In this document: piece by piece, positions 49,148 to 57,064 of the stretch | How the letters are laid out: each line of letters begins with the position of its first letter | How positions within the stretch are numbered: the first letter of the stretch is position 1 | Assembly: GCF_009696005.1 (NCBI RefSeq) | Contig: NZ_VUMV01000008.1 | Coordinates: 62,001 to 126,000, forward strand | DNA length: 64,000 nt | Origin: Bilifractor porci | Lineage (GTDB): Bacteria > Bacillota > Clostridia > Lachnospirales > Lachnospiraceae | Reading direction: 5' to 3' | Program-made: the position numbers and the translations under genes | Notes under the pieces: generated by a model | What the model saw: the letters and a program-made list of their open reading frames with translations, nothing else | The model's database searches: none | Told to the model about the DNA's origin: nothing

Positions 49148-50086
49148 TTATTCCTGTGGTTCTAATGCGGATTTGCTCGGGCTGTCATATTCCTGCCCTG
49201 TCAACTCCGATCGTACAATATCATCGTTAAGCATTTTTATAAACGCAGCCGCATCTTTTTGTGAATTAATTACTACATGATCATCCTCAAATGCAAACAT
49301 AACAGAGTATCTTGAATGAGTCTTTAAACGCTCAAGAAGAGTTTTTCGATCCATAGTTAGTACCGAGGAATTTCTCGCCTTTAAAAGTTTTTTGGCATTT
49401 GTCAGTTTCTGTTTGCTTTCAAGCGCAAAAAACTTTTCCAGACCCCGAACTATGTCTAACTCCTCAATAATACCAATGGTCTTCTGAGCGCCCGCTCTTA
49501 TATAGCTTTCAAAAGCAAAACTTCTTTGTAGCAAATCCACCTTTGAAGTGATTATGCTGGTACCAATTATAATCAAATCAGCTCTTGTATCTATTTGAAG
49601 AATATCTCCCTTTATTTCTTTGTATGTATCTTTGGCGAGGATTGCAAAAACATGTTTGCTCCGATCTATTCTGGATACAGAATAGACATGTTGATAAATC
49701 CAAAAGTAATTCTCATTAAGATTGACCCTAAAGAAAAAGCCAGATAAGTTTTTTCGATCTGCATCCGTGAAGCGTTCTACAACCTCTTGATAGCCCTGTA
49801 AGAAGTCAAACGGATGATATACTTCGTCTTGTTGAACTTCATATAAGGCCTTTTTATTATCAGCTATATTGTCAGATGTATCATATTCCACATCTTCCGG
49901 CAAAAAATTTTGCTCGAGCGCAGTAAGAATTTTACTTTCTGTATTATTAATGAGATCATCTGTGGCGCGTAAATACTTCAAGTTATAACTGCTGTCTTCC
50001 TTAAGACATGCAAATATTTCAAATCCATTTTCCACTTCTGCAGAAATGATGCTTCTGATGTATTCCTGCATTTCAGCCTTTGTCAT
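49148..50086 (-). CDS. kwaB: Kiwa antiphage protein KwaB (DUF4868)
   Basis: 312 residues. It fits the DUF4868/KwaB family: an N-terminal domain with SSYNLKYLRATDDLINNTESKIL, a middle FFFRVNLNENYFWIYQHVYSV, DLIIIGTSIITSKVDLLQRSFAFESYI, and a C-terminal AKKLLKARNSSVLTMDRKTLLERLKTHSRYSVMF. KwaB binds DNA and, with the membrane protein KwaA, detects phage at the membrane and blocks phage replication or transcription. Its ATG overlaps the kwaA stop (ATGA), so the pair is translationally coupled. Confidence 0.85.
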   Translation of the reverse strand: MTKAEMQEYIRSIISAEVENGFEIFACLKEDSSYNLKYLRATDDLINNTESKILTALEQNFLPEDVEYDTSDNIADNKKALYEVQQDEVYHPFDFLQGYQEVVERFTDADRKNLSGFFFRVNLNENYFWIYQHVYSVSRIDRSKHVFAILAKDTYKEIKGDILQIDTRADLIIIGTSIITSKVDLLQRSFAFESYIRAGAQKTIGIIEELDIVRGLEKFFALESKQKLTNAKKLLKARNSSVLTMDRKTLLERLKTHSRYSVMFAFEDDHVVINSQKDAAAFIKMLNDDIVRSELTGQEYDSPSKSALEPQE

Positions 50087-50685
50087 CTGGTTATCTCCTT
50101 AACATATAGAACATTTCCGTCAATTGATTTGAACTCAATACTCCCAGGATGATCTTTCAACTTACCCTGTACTATGCCTATACAAGTTTTTTCACCATAT
50201 GTTGAATTCTCCACAAAAGAAAACGTATAAATACGGTAACCTAGAAGCGATAAAACCGGATTCGCATAAAACAATTTCGTCTTCTCGAGAAGTGCACACA
50301 TAAGTACCACTATAATTGCAAATGTTAGCGCACCTTGCGGAGTATAAACATCATCGATCAACAATGGTATTATCATCGTCATGAAGAAATTTAAACTTGC
50401 GTCTTCTTCTTCATGCACATTCTTAATTTCAAATCCCCTTTTTTTATCTGTCCACCTAAAAGCAGAAAAAGAAAAGTAAGAAAACATTGCCGCAATTATC
50501 CAAATCAGGCAGAGAATCATTACCACAATTAAAATTCTATTATCCTTGATAAAAGCCACAATCATCTCGTCTAAAGACTGAAACTCATTCACCGGTAAAG
50601 TAAACGAAAAATTTCGAATGATTGTCAATAAAGCCAGTGGACTGAGAGATTGAATCATTAACATTCTTTTGAGCCTTTTAATCAA
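50083..50685 (-). CDS. kwaA: Kiwa antiphage membrane protein KwaA
   Basis: 200 residues with four hydrophobic helices (about 15-30, 52-75, 100-118 and 121-135) and a cytoplasmic C-terminal half. TLPVNEF and YGEKTCIGIVQGKLKDHPGSIEFKSIDGNVLYV are typical of KwaA. It senses phage-induced membrane events and works with KwaB. Start is a TTG at 50685 with GGGGGAAAG close by; internal ATGs at 50664 or 50658 are alternatives. The preceding gene ends 14 bases upstream. Confidence 0.8.
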   Translation of the reverse strand: MIKRLKRMLMIQSLSPLALLTIIRNFSFTLPVNEFQSLDEMIVAFIKDNRILIVVMILCLIWIIAAMFSYFSFSAFRWTDKKRGFEIKNVHEEEDASLNFFMTMIIPLLIDDVYTPQGALTFAIIVVLMCALLEKTKLFYANPVLSLLGYRIYTFSFVENSTYGEKTCIGIVQGKLKDHPGSIEFKSIDGNVLYVKEITR

Positions 50686-50698
50686 TTCTTTCCCCCTA

Positions 50699-51204
50699 CT
50701 ATTTGTGAAATAACCTTTTTCCTAAATCTGCATATTTCTGTAATCGCCTGAATGTTGCATTCGGATGCTTTGAAAACTCCTGCACCGTACACATATCGAC
50801 CTGTTTATCATCCACAAAAACACATATCTTCGACCGATCAAACAACACTTTCGCTGAACCGAATTCGAAGGCCGTTGCCTCGTCAGACTGTTCGATCACG
50901 GCTTCATCTGTCCTTCGCTTCAGTTCTGTGAAGAAGCGATAATCCGCCTCACTCTTAAGAAGAAGTTCCGAATATGTCGAACTGTTTGATAGCAGGAAAT
51001 AGTTTGTATAGGCAATCGGATTCGGCCCATATTCTGACACACTGATTGGTGTTTCGAAGGCATGCCACTTAAGGACTCTGAACACATGGTATTTATCTTT
51101 GCCATGGGAACTTCGTCCCGGCAGCATCCTTCGCGGAGTATGCTCCCATCCGACAACTTCCCCATACCATCCGATTCCAGTCCCTTTTTCTTAAAGTGCA
51201 ACAT
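50699..51204 (-). pseudogene. Unknown third component of the McrBC-like/Kiwa locus, frameshifted
   Basis: An ATG overlapping the DUF2357 stop begins MLHFKKKG, then leaves frame. Adding one base in the AAAAAGGG run (complement of 51183-51190) gives MLHFKKKGTGIGWYGEVVGW, then EHTPRRMLPGRSSHGKDKYH and onward through FRVLKWHAFETPISVSEYGPN to the stop at 50699. Without the extra base only a 142-residue product from an ATG at 51127 is possible. The conserved-looking GIGWYGEV segment supports the restored frame. Possible sequencing error or recent mutation. Function unknown. Confidence 0.6.
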
Positions 51205-53161
51205 AACGAACAGGCAGATTTATTGTATCAAATCTACGAGTGAAATACATACGATTATTCAGGAACAGCTTTCGATGCATATCGTCAGGAACAAATCCGA
51301 TCAGGACCTCGCGCTTATCCCAATCAACGGATTTCAACCGTTCTTCGATGCCTGCCGGCAGAGATGCCCGTTCAAATGCTGATTCAGGTGAATCAGAGAC
51401 GAGTTCTTCCAGCAGATCCGTGACCAGTGACGTGGCTGACAGAAGAAAGGGCAGTCCTCCGATATTGACTGTTTCTATGCTCTTATAAAAACGATGATCT
51501 TTATATTCTTCCTCATCCGCATACGGGAAAAGAATATATGCTCCGAACATGGTCTTTTCGAAGGTAAAACGTGATTCTGGATTTTCATAAACAATAGCAT
51601 CACGATATCGATGCATGGTATTAATGTCATCCACTTTGGGCCCCGGCCTGGAGTCCGGATAGAATTGCCCATCCGGGTTCATTTCGATACGATACTTGAC
51701 ATCGAACACATATTTATATGCTGATCCGGATCCCTTCTTTTCAAGCTCCAGAACATTATCCGGCCTCTGACTCACGGTCTGTGTTGCAATCTCTGACGGA
51801 TTGTAAGCCAGATAAATGCGCTCACCGGTTTTTGTATTCAGGAAGGTTACCCTGGAGAGCTTTCCTTTCACAAGATCGATCGTGACACCTCTGCGGTCAA
51901 CCTTGATGATATCCGGCGATTTCAATGTATAGTGATTCCGAAGAATATCGTATAGTTTGATGAAGCACCAGTATTCATATAACTGAGCAGTGTCTCTGAC
52001 GGACATATGGAAGATATCTCCTCCAACCGAGATCCCGTTCTGAAGCATCAGATAGTATTTATACAGTTCCCGATATCCCGGAGCCATCCCAAAAACCAGA
52101 GACATGCTTTTAGATGCACTGTAATCGGACACTTCCGAAAGCCATGACGCCCCGAGAAGCCGCTGAAGTTCCCGCGACATTTTCGACGCACCGGCAAGTA
52201 CCTGCTCATCGGGCTGCTGTCGACTCTGGATATATCTTCGTGTGAAATCATCAATTCTTCGCACGGTCGCCTTCAGCATGAATTTGACGAGGCGGTTTTC
52301 CTGTGTGTCATATGTGATCTGCTTTCGGAGTGCGAGGACCTTTTCAGCCTGAATGCCGACATCGGCACGGCGGACCTGCTCCGGATGCTTCTGCAGCCAC
52401 TTTGCAGAACTCGTGTCTATACGGGCTGCCTTATAGTGAGGCAGCACTTCATGCTCCGTCATTAACTTGTGATGCGGAACGGCAAGAATCCTCTTTGCTG
52501 CCCGCAGATATTTATCATAAATTGCCTGCAAAATTGTAAAGAACACTGCCGGGACATCATTCCGTTTATGATCCGGGACGAATACCTGGTAGGTCTTTTT
52601 CATAAAATCAAGGACACTTTCGCTGACCATATTATTAATGTCAGCCATCATCTCCTGATAATCGTCTTTATAGGAGATCTTCGTCGGATAGACCTCAAGT
52701 CTTACAGATAGTACTTCTTTGCCATCTGCAAAGATACTCAGATCCGCGAACCCCACACTGTTCCCAAAATTGATAACACCGGATAGAAGAAAAGGGTTGT
52801 CGTCCAGAACCCGGCTCACTCGCTCTTCAATCAGGCCACTGTTGCTGTGGAATTCCAGTGCCTGACGGTCTCTCGCCTGAATCGTAATGATGTAATCGGT
52901 CTGTTCAAAGAATAACGGCTTTATCTGGTAATCATGAACTGAGATTCCCCTGTGGTCCACGTATTGCTCAGTCATTTCCAGAGTCGGTATGCTGACTTGT
53001 TCGAGATTTCGCGCAACGACCTTAAGGGAAGAAGAACCGGTCATTTTTTGCCAAACACTAGCGGTCTGCTTCCCTTTTGATTTGATTACAACATCAATAA
53101 TTTCGGTGCGGATCTCCAATAATCTATCAGAGCCAGTAGGAAGTGAAGCCATCCTCTTCAT
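51191..53161 (-). CDS. DUF2357/McrC-like restriction nuclease subunit
   Basis: 656 residues. DUF2357 covers the N-terminal half; the C-terminal half has a PD-(D/E)xK-type site: SQRPDNVLELEKKGSGSAYKYVFDVKYRIEMNPDG, with D and DxK spacing. In such two-gene systems the DUF2357/McrC protein is the nuclease and the neighbouring McrB-like AAA+ GTPase powers DNA translocation. Its start overlaps the mcrB stop by 35 bases, but that mcrB gene is interrupted (see 53127-56205), so the system is probably inactive. Confidence 0.82.
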   Translation of the reverse strand: MKRMASLPTGSDRLLEIRTEIIDVVIKSKGKQTASVWQKMTGSSSLKVVARNLEQVSIPTLEMTEQYVDHRGISVHDYQIKPLFFEQTDYIITIQARDRQALEFHSNSGLIEERVSRVLDDNPFLLSGVINFGNSVGFADLSIFADGKEVLSVRLEVYPTKISYKDDYQEMMADINNMVSESVLDFMKKTYQVFVPDHKRNDVPAVFFTILQAIYDKYLRAAKRILAVPHHKLMTEHEVLPHYKAARIDTSSAKWLQKHPEQVRRADVGIQAEKVLALRKQITYDTQENRLVKFMLKATVRRIDDFTRRYIQSRQQPDEQVLAGASKMSRELQRLLGASWLSEVSDYSASKSMSLVFGMAPGYRELYKYYLMLQNGISVGGDIFHMSVRDTAQLYEYWCFIKLYDILRNHYTLKSPDIIKVDRRGVTIDLVKGKLSRVTFLNTKTGERIYLAYNPSEIATQTVSQRPDNVLELEKKGSGSAYKYVFDVKYRIEMNPDGQFYPDSRPGPKVDDINTMHRYRDAIVYENPESRFTFEKTMFGAYILFPYADEEEYKDHRFYKSIETVNIGGLPFLLSATSLVTDLLEELVSDSPESAFERASLPAGIEERLKSVDWDKREVLIGFVPDDMHRKLFLNNRMYFTRRFDTINLPVRYVAL

Positions 53162-53619
53162 ACCTCGTCATCATGTACCCGATCTTTTTTGCACTCTCCG
53201 GATACTTTGCGGAATCAGCCAGCGTCTGCATCTGTTTTCCTGCGTTGCCGCTTTCCGTGTCTAGTCCGGAATAGTTTCCCATGCAGTATTTAAACAACTC
53301 GATCAGCAGATCTTTGATTGCGGTTGCACTCCCCTGGATGCGCGGCAGAATCTTCTGCATGATCTCATTATCAAATGCCTGTTCATAGGTAAGCAAATTC
53401 TCGGCATTCTTATTGTTCAGCATATAGAATACGATCTCATCTCGAACACGATATCCCACATAGGCGTTCGCTTTTCTTAAAATAGCGTTTACCTTCTGCA
53501 GTTCATCGCAAACCTGAATCACAAAATCTTTCTCTTTTTCACAATCTGTCGCAAGCACCAGATATTCCGTACTGAGGAAATCATTCTGAAAACGTAACGG
53601 TGTTACCATCGGGTGAAAA
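53127..53619 (-). pseudogene. McrB-like AAA ATPase, C-terminal part (interrupted)
   Basis: The frame from FHPMVTPLRFQNDFLSTEYLVL to the stop reads as the sensor/C-terminal region of an McrB-type ATPase: NAILRKANAYVGYRVRDEIVFYMLNN and QKILPRIQGSATAIKDLLIELF. At 53620 it is interrupted by the IS21-family element. Together with 55936-56205 it restores SGFFHPMV across the insertion. Confidence 0.85.
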
Positions 53620-53696
53620 TCACCAATTAACATCGGATTAAAACAACCAATCAGTATCGGATAAAAAAAGCCAATGCACCAGGAACTCCTTTCTGA

Positions 53697-54503
53697 TCAG
53701 TTATTCATTGCTGTTAGTTGATCTCCGACATGGATTTCTATTTTTCTCCGACCTGAACCCCGATAGCTGTTTCCGTGCAGGGAGATAACAAGGCATTGAT
53801 CAAAGAATCGATCCATGGCACTTTTCAGTGCTTCTTTATCTGAGAAAAAATCAATCCATTTATCTGGCTCTACATTGCTGGTAAGGATCATTGTATTAGG
53901 CACATCTTTGCTATACCTGCGATCTACTACATCGAAGAAAAGGCGTGTGTTTTCCTTGTCGAAATCACAATAACCGAATTCGTCGATGATCAGACACGTC
54001 GGTTTCACAAGACGACGGATTATCTTTTCGCGCTGTCCGTCCTGCAAGGCGGCCGTAAACTTATCATTCAACTCAGATGCCTTAAGGAAATGCGTCTTAA
54101 GCCCTTTTTCACAGCATTTGTAGCCGATAGCCATAGCCAGATGGGTTTTGCCAACACCCTGCGGGCCGACGAGGAGAAGATTTTGCCGGGCTTCCAGCAT
54201 TGTCAACGTCTGAAGATTTTCAAGTTCATCTGCCTCGTGTCCGTGGAAACGTGTGAAATCGAAGTTATCAAACGTACACGGATGTTTCATCGGAAGCCGG
54301 CTCAGATTCAACATCATCTCAACGATGTGCCTGCGCTTTTTCTCATCCATAAGCTGAAAGAGTTTATGGATATAATAAACATTATCATAGCTGAGATTGT
54401 TATCCTGCGCAAAGCAGGCGATCTCTTCGGTAGTTGCGTCCAGTTTGAGGTCTTTTGCCATAACTCCGATTTCTCTGAAGAGAGGGGCTGCATCTTTATT
54501 CAT
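53697..54503 (-). CDS. istB: IstB-like ATPase of IS21-family element
   Basis: About 268 residues. DnaC/IstB fold: RQNLLLVGPQGVGKTHLAMAIGYKCCEKG (Walker A), CLIIDEFGYCDFDKENTRLFFDVV (Walker B) and TMILTSNVEPDKW (sensor). IstB helps IstA select the target and complete transposition. It overlaps the istA stop by 8 bases, as usual for IS21. Confidence 0.92.
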   Translation of the reverse strand: MNKDAAPLFREIGVMAKDLKLDATTEEIACFAQDNNLSYDNVYYIHKLFQLMDEKKRRHIVEMMLNLSRLPMKHPCTFDNFDFTRFHGHEADELENLQTLTMLEARQNLLLVGPQGVGKTHLAMAIGYKCCEKGLKTHFLKASELNDKFTAALQDGQREKIIRRLVKPTCLIIDEFGYCDFDKENTRLFFDVVDRRYSKDVPNTMILTSNVEPDKWIDFFSDKEALKSAMDRFFDQCLVISLHGNSYRGSGRRKIEIHVGDQLTAMNN

Positions 54504-55803
54504 GCCATCTGCCCTCCTCCAGATTGAACTGATCGAACCATGGATCATGGTCTGAGGATTCCTTCTGATGAATGCCTGCTTTCACAGACGCGGTAGGTTC
54601 TTCTTCGGGCTCAGGCTTCGGATATTGATCTGCGCAGAATGAATCTTTTCTGCTCCACGTTACATTATGATGCGTGAGTTCATACTGCATTTTTTGATCG
54701 TAGATGTAAAGCGTATAGCCATCGCGCATAACGCGGCAGATTTTCTGCTCATATCCGTAAGGTACACCAAACCTCCGCCCTTCATAAGCAACAAAGCCAT
54801 CGAAGGAGATCGCTCTTTCCGGAGCCAGATAGAGACGAATCTCATCAGTAAGCTCCAGCCGGGTTGTTTTCTGGCTGCATTCTTTTCCGTGCATCTGAAA
54901 CGGAACACAGTCGTGGGACTGATGATACCGATTGTTCTGTTCCAGACACCAGTGATCTGCCTGATAGTTGAGATCTGTCAGTTCTGTGAAGATCCTTCCC
55001 GGAAGGAAGTTTTCCTTCACAAAGCGTACCAGCCTCTCAGAGGCGCCTTTTGTAAAAGGATGTCTGGGTTTACAGAGTTTTGTCTCGAACCCCACCGTGT
55101 TCATGAAACGCTCGTAATCCTTCTGCCAGATCGGACTTCCGTCAGATGCGCGCCTGATCACAATGCTCTTCATGTTATCTGTAAGAATGTATCTGGGAAT
55201 GCCCATCATCTGGAAAGCATGCAGCATACCAATAAACAGATTCTCCTGTCGGGCATTGGTAAAGAACTCGATGTAACACATGCCGCAGTGATGGCAGACC
55301 ATGACAAAGCAGGCAAGCCGGTACGTGTCGTCAGCATTGGTCTCTACATCAATAAAGCCCCAGTCCATCTGATAACTTTCGCCGGCCGGGGTGGAATACC
55401 GTCGCCCGCGATTGCCCTGCGGAGAAACCAACTGCCTTTTTGGTGGAATCAGACTTCTGTGTGCCTCGATATAAACGCGTACCTGCGTGATGCCTCCGGC
55501 ATAAGACTTTTCCTTCAGACGGTCGTAAATCACCTGAGCATTTGTAACGTTCTGCCGCAGCAGGTTGTCGATTGTTTCAGTGAAACCAGTAAGGACCGTT
55601 CTGTCTGCCTTCTGGCCTGTCCGTCCATGGGGACTGACTATAAAGTTGTTTTTCTTGAGACGCCGCAGCTTTGCCCGGGAAACTCCCGTAATGCGTTGCA
55701 TCTCAGCGAGATTGACCTTTCTGATATCAAAATCCGGCCCCATCTTCTCTTTTATTTGGTTGAGGCCGTGTGTTATGATTGTCTGAAGGTCATTGCCATT
55801 CAT
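54496..55803 (-). CDS. istA: IS21-family transposase IstA
   Basis: About 435 residues from ATG 55803 (GGAAG upstream); an alternative ATG at 55839 has no ribosome binding site. N-terminal HTH (NLAEMQRITGVSRAKLRRLKK), then the DDE domain: MDWGFIDV (D), ILTDNMKSIVI (D) and FTKGASERLVRFVKENF (E). C-terminal beta-barrel with GRRFGVPYGYEQKICRV. Catalyses cut-and-paste/replicative transposition with IstB. Confidence 0.92.
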   Translation of the reverse strand: MNGNDLQTIITHGLNQIKEKMGPDFDIRKVNLAEMQRITGVSRAKLRRLKKNNFIVSPHGRTGQKADRTVLTGFTETIDNLLRQNVTNAQVIYDRLKEKSYAGGITQVRVYIEAHRSLIPPKRQLVSPQGNRGRRYSTPAGESYQMDWGFIDVETNADDTYRLACFVMVCHHCGMCYIEFFTNARQENLFIGMLHAFQMMGIPRYILTDNMKSIVIRRASDGSPIWQKDYERFMNTVGFETKLCKPRHPFTKGASERLVRFVKENFLPGRIFTELTDLNYQADHWCLEQNNRYHQSHDCVPFQMHGKECSQKTTRLELTDEIRLYLAPERAISFDGFVAYEGRRFGVPYGYEQKICRVMRDGYTLYIYDQKMQYELTHHNVTWSRKDSFCADQYPKPEPEEEPTASVKAGIHQKESSDHDPWFDQFNLEEGRWHE

Positions 55804-55935
55804 ATCTTCCTTGTTCATTGATTCTGTCAGCTGGTGCATTGGTCATTCACTAGCTTAGTCAGAACCCGGAAGACTGGCAATGGCTTTTTTAATCCGATGA
55901 TCAGTGGCTGATTTAATCCGATGATTTTATTGGCT

Positions 55936-56205
55936 AAAAAAGCCCGATGCTAACAACGGTTCTGTATCAGGGTCAAGCGCATCAAATCCGGGAAGGAGAT
56001 CTACATAACTGAACTCGATTGTATTCGCTCGGTCCAGTACCTTCTTGCTGAACGGGAATGTAGTCTCATCCATGTTCACGGTACCGATAATATACAGGTT
56101 ATCCGGAATACCGCCTTCATACTGAGCGATCTGATCTGTAATGACTTTTCCGCTGTCATCCCACTCCCTGGATTCGATGACAGACAGAAAATCACTAAGA
56201 TAGCC
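55936..56205 (-). pseudogene. McrB-like AAA ATPase, middle fragment
   Basis: The frame reads YLSDFLSVIESREWDDSGKV, then NLYIIGTVNMDETTFPFSKK and ANTIEFSYVDLLPGFDALDP, the McrB sensor-I region (GTxNMDxT), before being cut by the IS21 element at 55935. Upstream of about 56205 it changes into the truncated conjugation gene, so the whole N-terminal GTPase core (Walker A and B) is lost. Continuation at 53127-53619. Confidence 0.85.
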
Positions 56206-56801
56206 ATGAGATAGATCTCGATCATTCGTCCGTAGACGATGACGAAGATCAGGACCAACAGGATCAGGAAACACAGCTGCACCACGAAGGACTGCAAGAA
56301 CAGCCCGAAGAGCGGTCCGAGTTCCATCTCTTTCAGCGTCTCCTCTATGGATTCCAGTGCCGAGGCATCAATAGCGGTATTGCCGCCGATAATGCCGGCG
56401 CTGGCATTTATCACATGCTGGGCGACATCAAAGATCGCCATCGTAAAGTTGAATGTGTTCGTGATCAGCATGACTGCCACGAACGTCTTGAATACCCATT
56501 TGAAGAATATCCATGTCTCAAAGTTTGCAAGGTTGTTGTGATCGATGATCAGCTGGATCAGCTCATAGCAGGCGATGAACGTGAGGATCAGGCCCGCAAT
56601 GGGAATAATCACCGATTCCGAGACATTCCTCACAAGACCGAATACTCCGGGTGAGAAGTTCGCCGGGGTAGTCCCCACCTGCGTCGCCACGTCCGACACC
56701 TGCTGGTTGACGGAATCGAACATCCCGGAGAGATTGCTCATGATCCCGTCTATGAGCAGCCCCTTGAGCCAATCCGCGATCTGCGTCAAGATAGCATCCA
56801 A
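56205..56801 (-). pseudogene. TrbL/VirB6-like conjugation membrane protein, 3'-truncated
   Basis: The first about 198 residues are typical for the VirB6-like protein of Tn916/CTn-type elements: MDAILTQIADWLKGLLIDGI, then GTTPANFSPGVFGLVRNVSE, and several long hydrophobic helices, ending MIEIYLMA. Normally about 290 residues; here the 3' end is replaced by mcrB DNA. Start is probably TTG 56801 with GGAGG upstream. It forms the inner-membrane pore of the conjugation machine in intact elements. Confidence 0.82.
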
Positions 56802-56882
56802 AGGTAAAAATTACCTCCTTCCAAAGAATGGACCGGGCAGGATGTGCCCGCCCGGCCGGTTTGCGCCTGCCGTCCGGAATGA

Positions 56883-56990
56883 TCAGCCGAACAGACCGGA
56901 AAGCAGAGGAACCAGAGTGATTCCGATGAGGGCGACACCGCCGCCTGCCATCAGCTGCTTCATCTCCTGGGACTTTGCTGATGTGCGATA
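56883..56990 (-). pseudogene. Maff2-family element protein, 5'-truncated
   Basis: The C-terminal 33 residues, AKSQEMKQLMAGGGVALIGI followed by TLVPLLSGLFG, are diagnostic of the Maff2 family, a VirB2-like pilin that sits directly upstream of the TrbL-like gene. The N-terminal half is missing; upstream bases belong to the integrative mobilizable element. So the IME apparently inserted into maff2 and the 5' half is expected beyond 64000. Confidence 0.8.
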
Positions 56991-57024
56991 AAGAAGTAAT
57001 AGAAGTGTAAAAAATTTTGCCGTT

Positions 57025-57057
57025 CCTATCCGGCACTTGGCCATTGTGTCGGATAGG
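57025..57057. repeat. Inverted repeat at the recombinase end of the IME
   Basis: CCTATCCG (57025-57032) and CGGATAGG (57050-57057) form an 8-bp stem with a 17-base loop, 8 bases after the recombinase stop and 35 bases from the element boundary. It may terminate the recombinase transcript or form part of the att region. Confidence 0.5.
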
Positions 57058-57064
57058 TCGGGCG

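Larger units (their letters stand above)
53620..55935 (-). mobile_element. IS21-family insertion sequence
   Basis: 2316 bp containing istA and istB. The ends carry related multi-repeat inverted sequences: ATCATCGGATTAAA twice near 55880-55925, and CATCGGATTAAA plus ATCGGATAAAA near 53631-53670. It is flanked by AAAA (53616-53619) and AAAAAA (55936-55941), a probable 4-bp target duplication. Removing the element and one AAAA joins the two mcrB halves in frame. Complete and probably active or recently so. Confidence 0.85.

Noticed and set aside
55927-56274. 115-codon frame as an independent gene (MFPDPVGPDL start)
   Set aside because: The first 24 codons are an out-of-frame reading of the trbL gene; only the part from about 56205 is McrB-like. 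It is a junction artefact.
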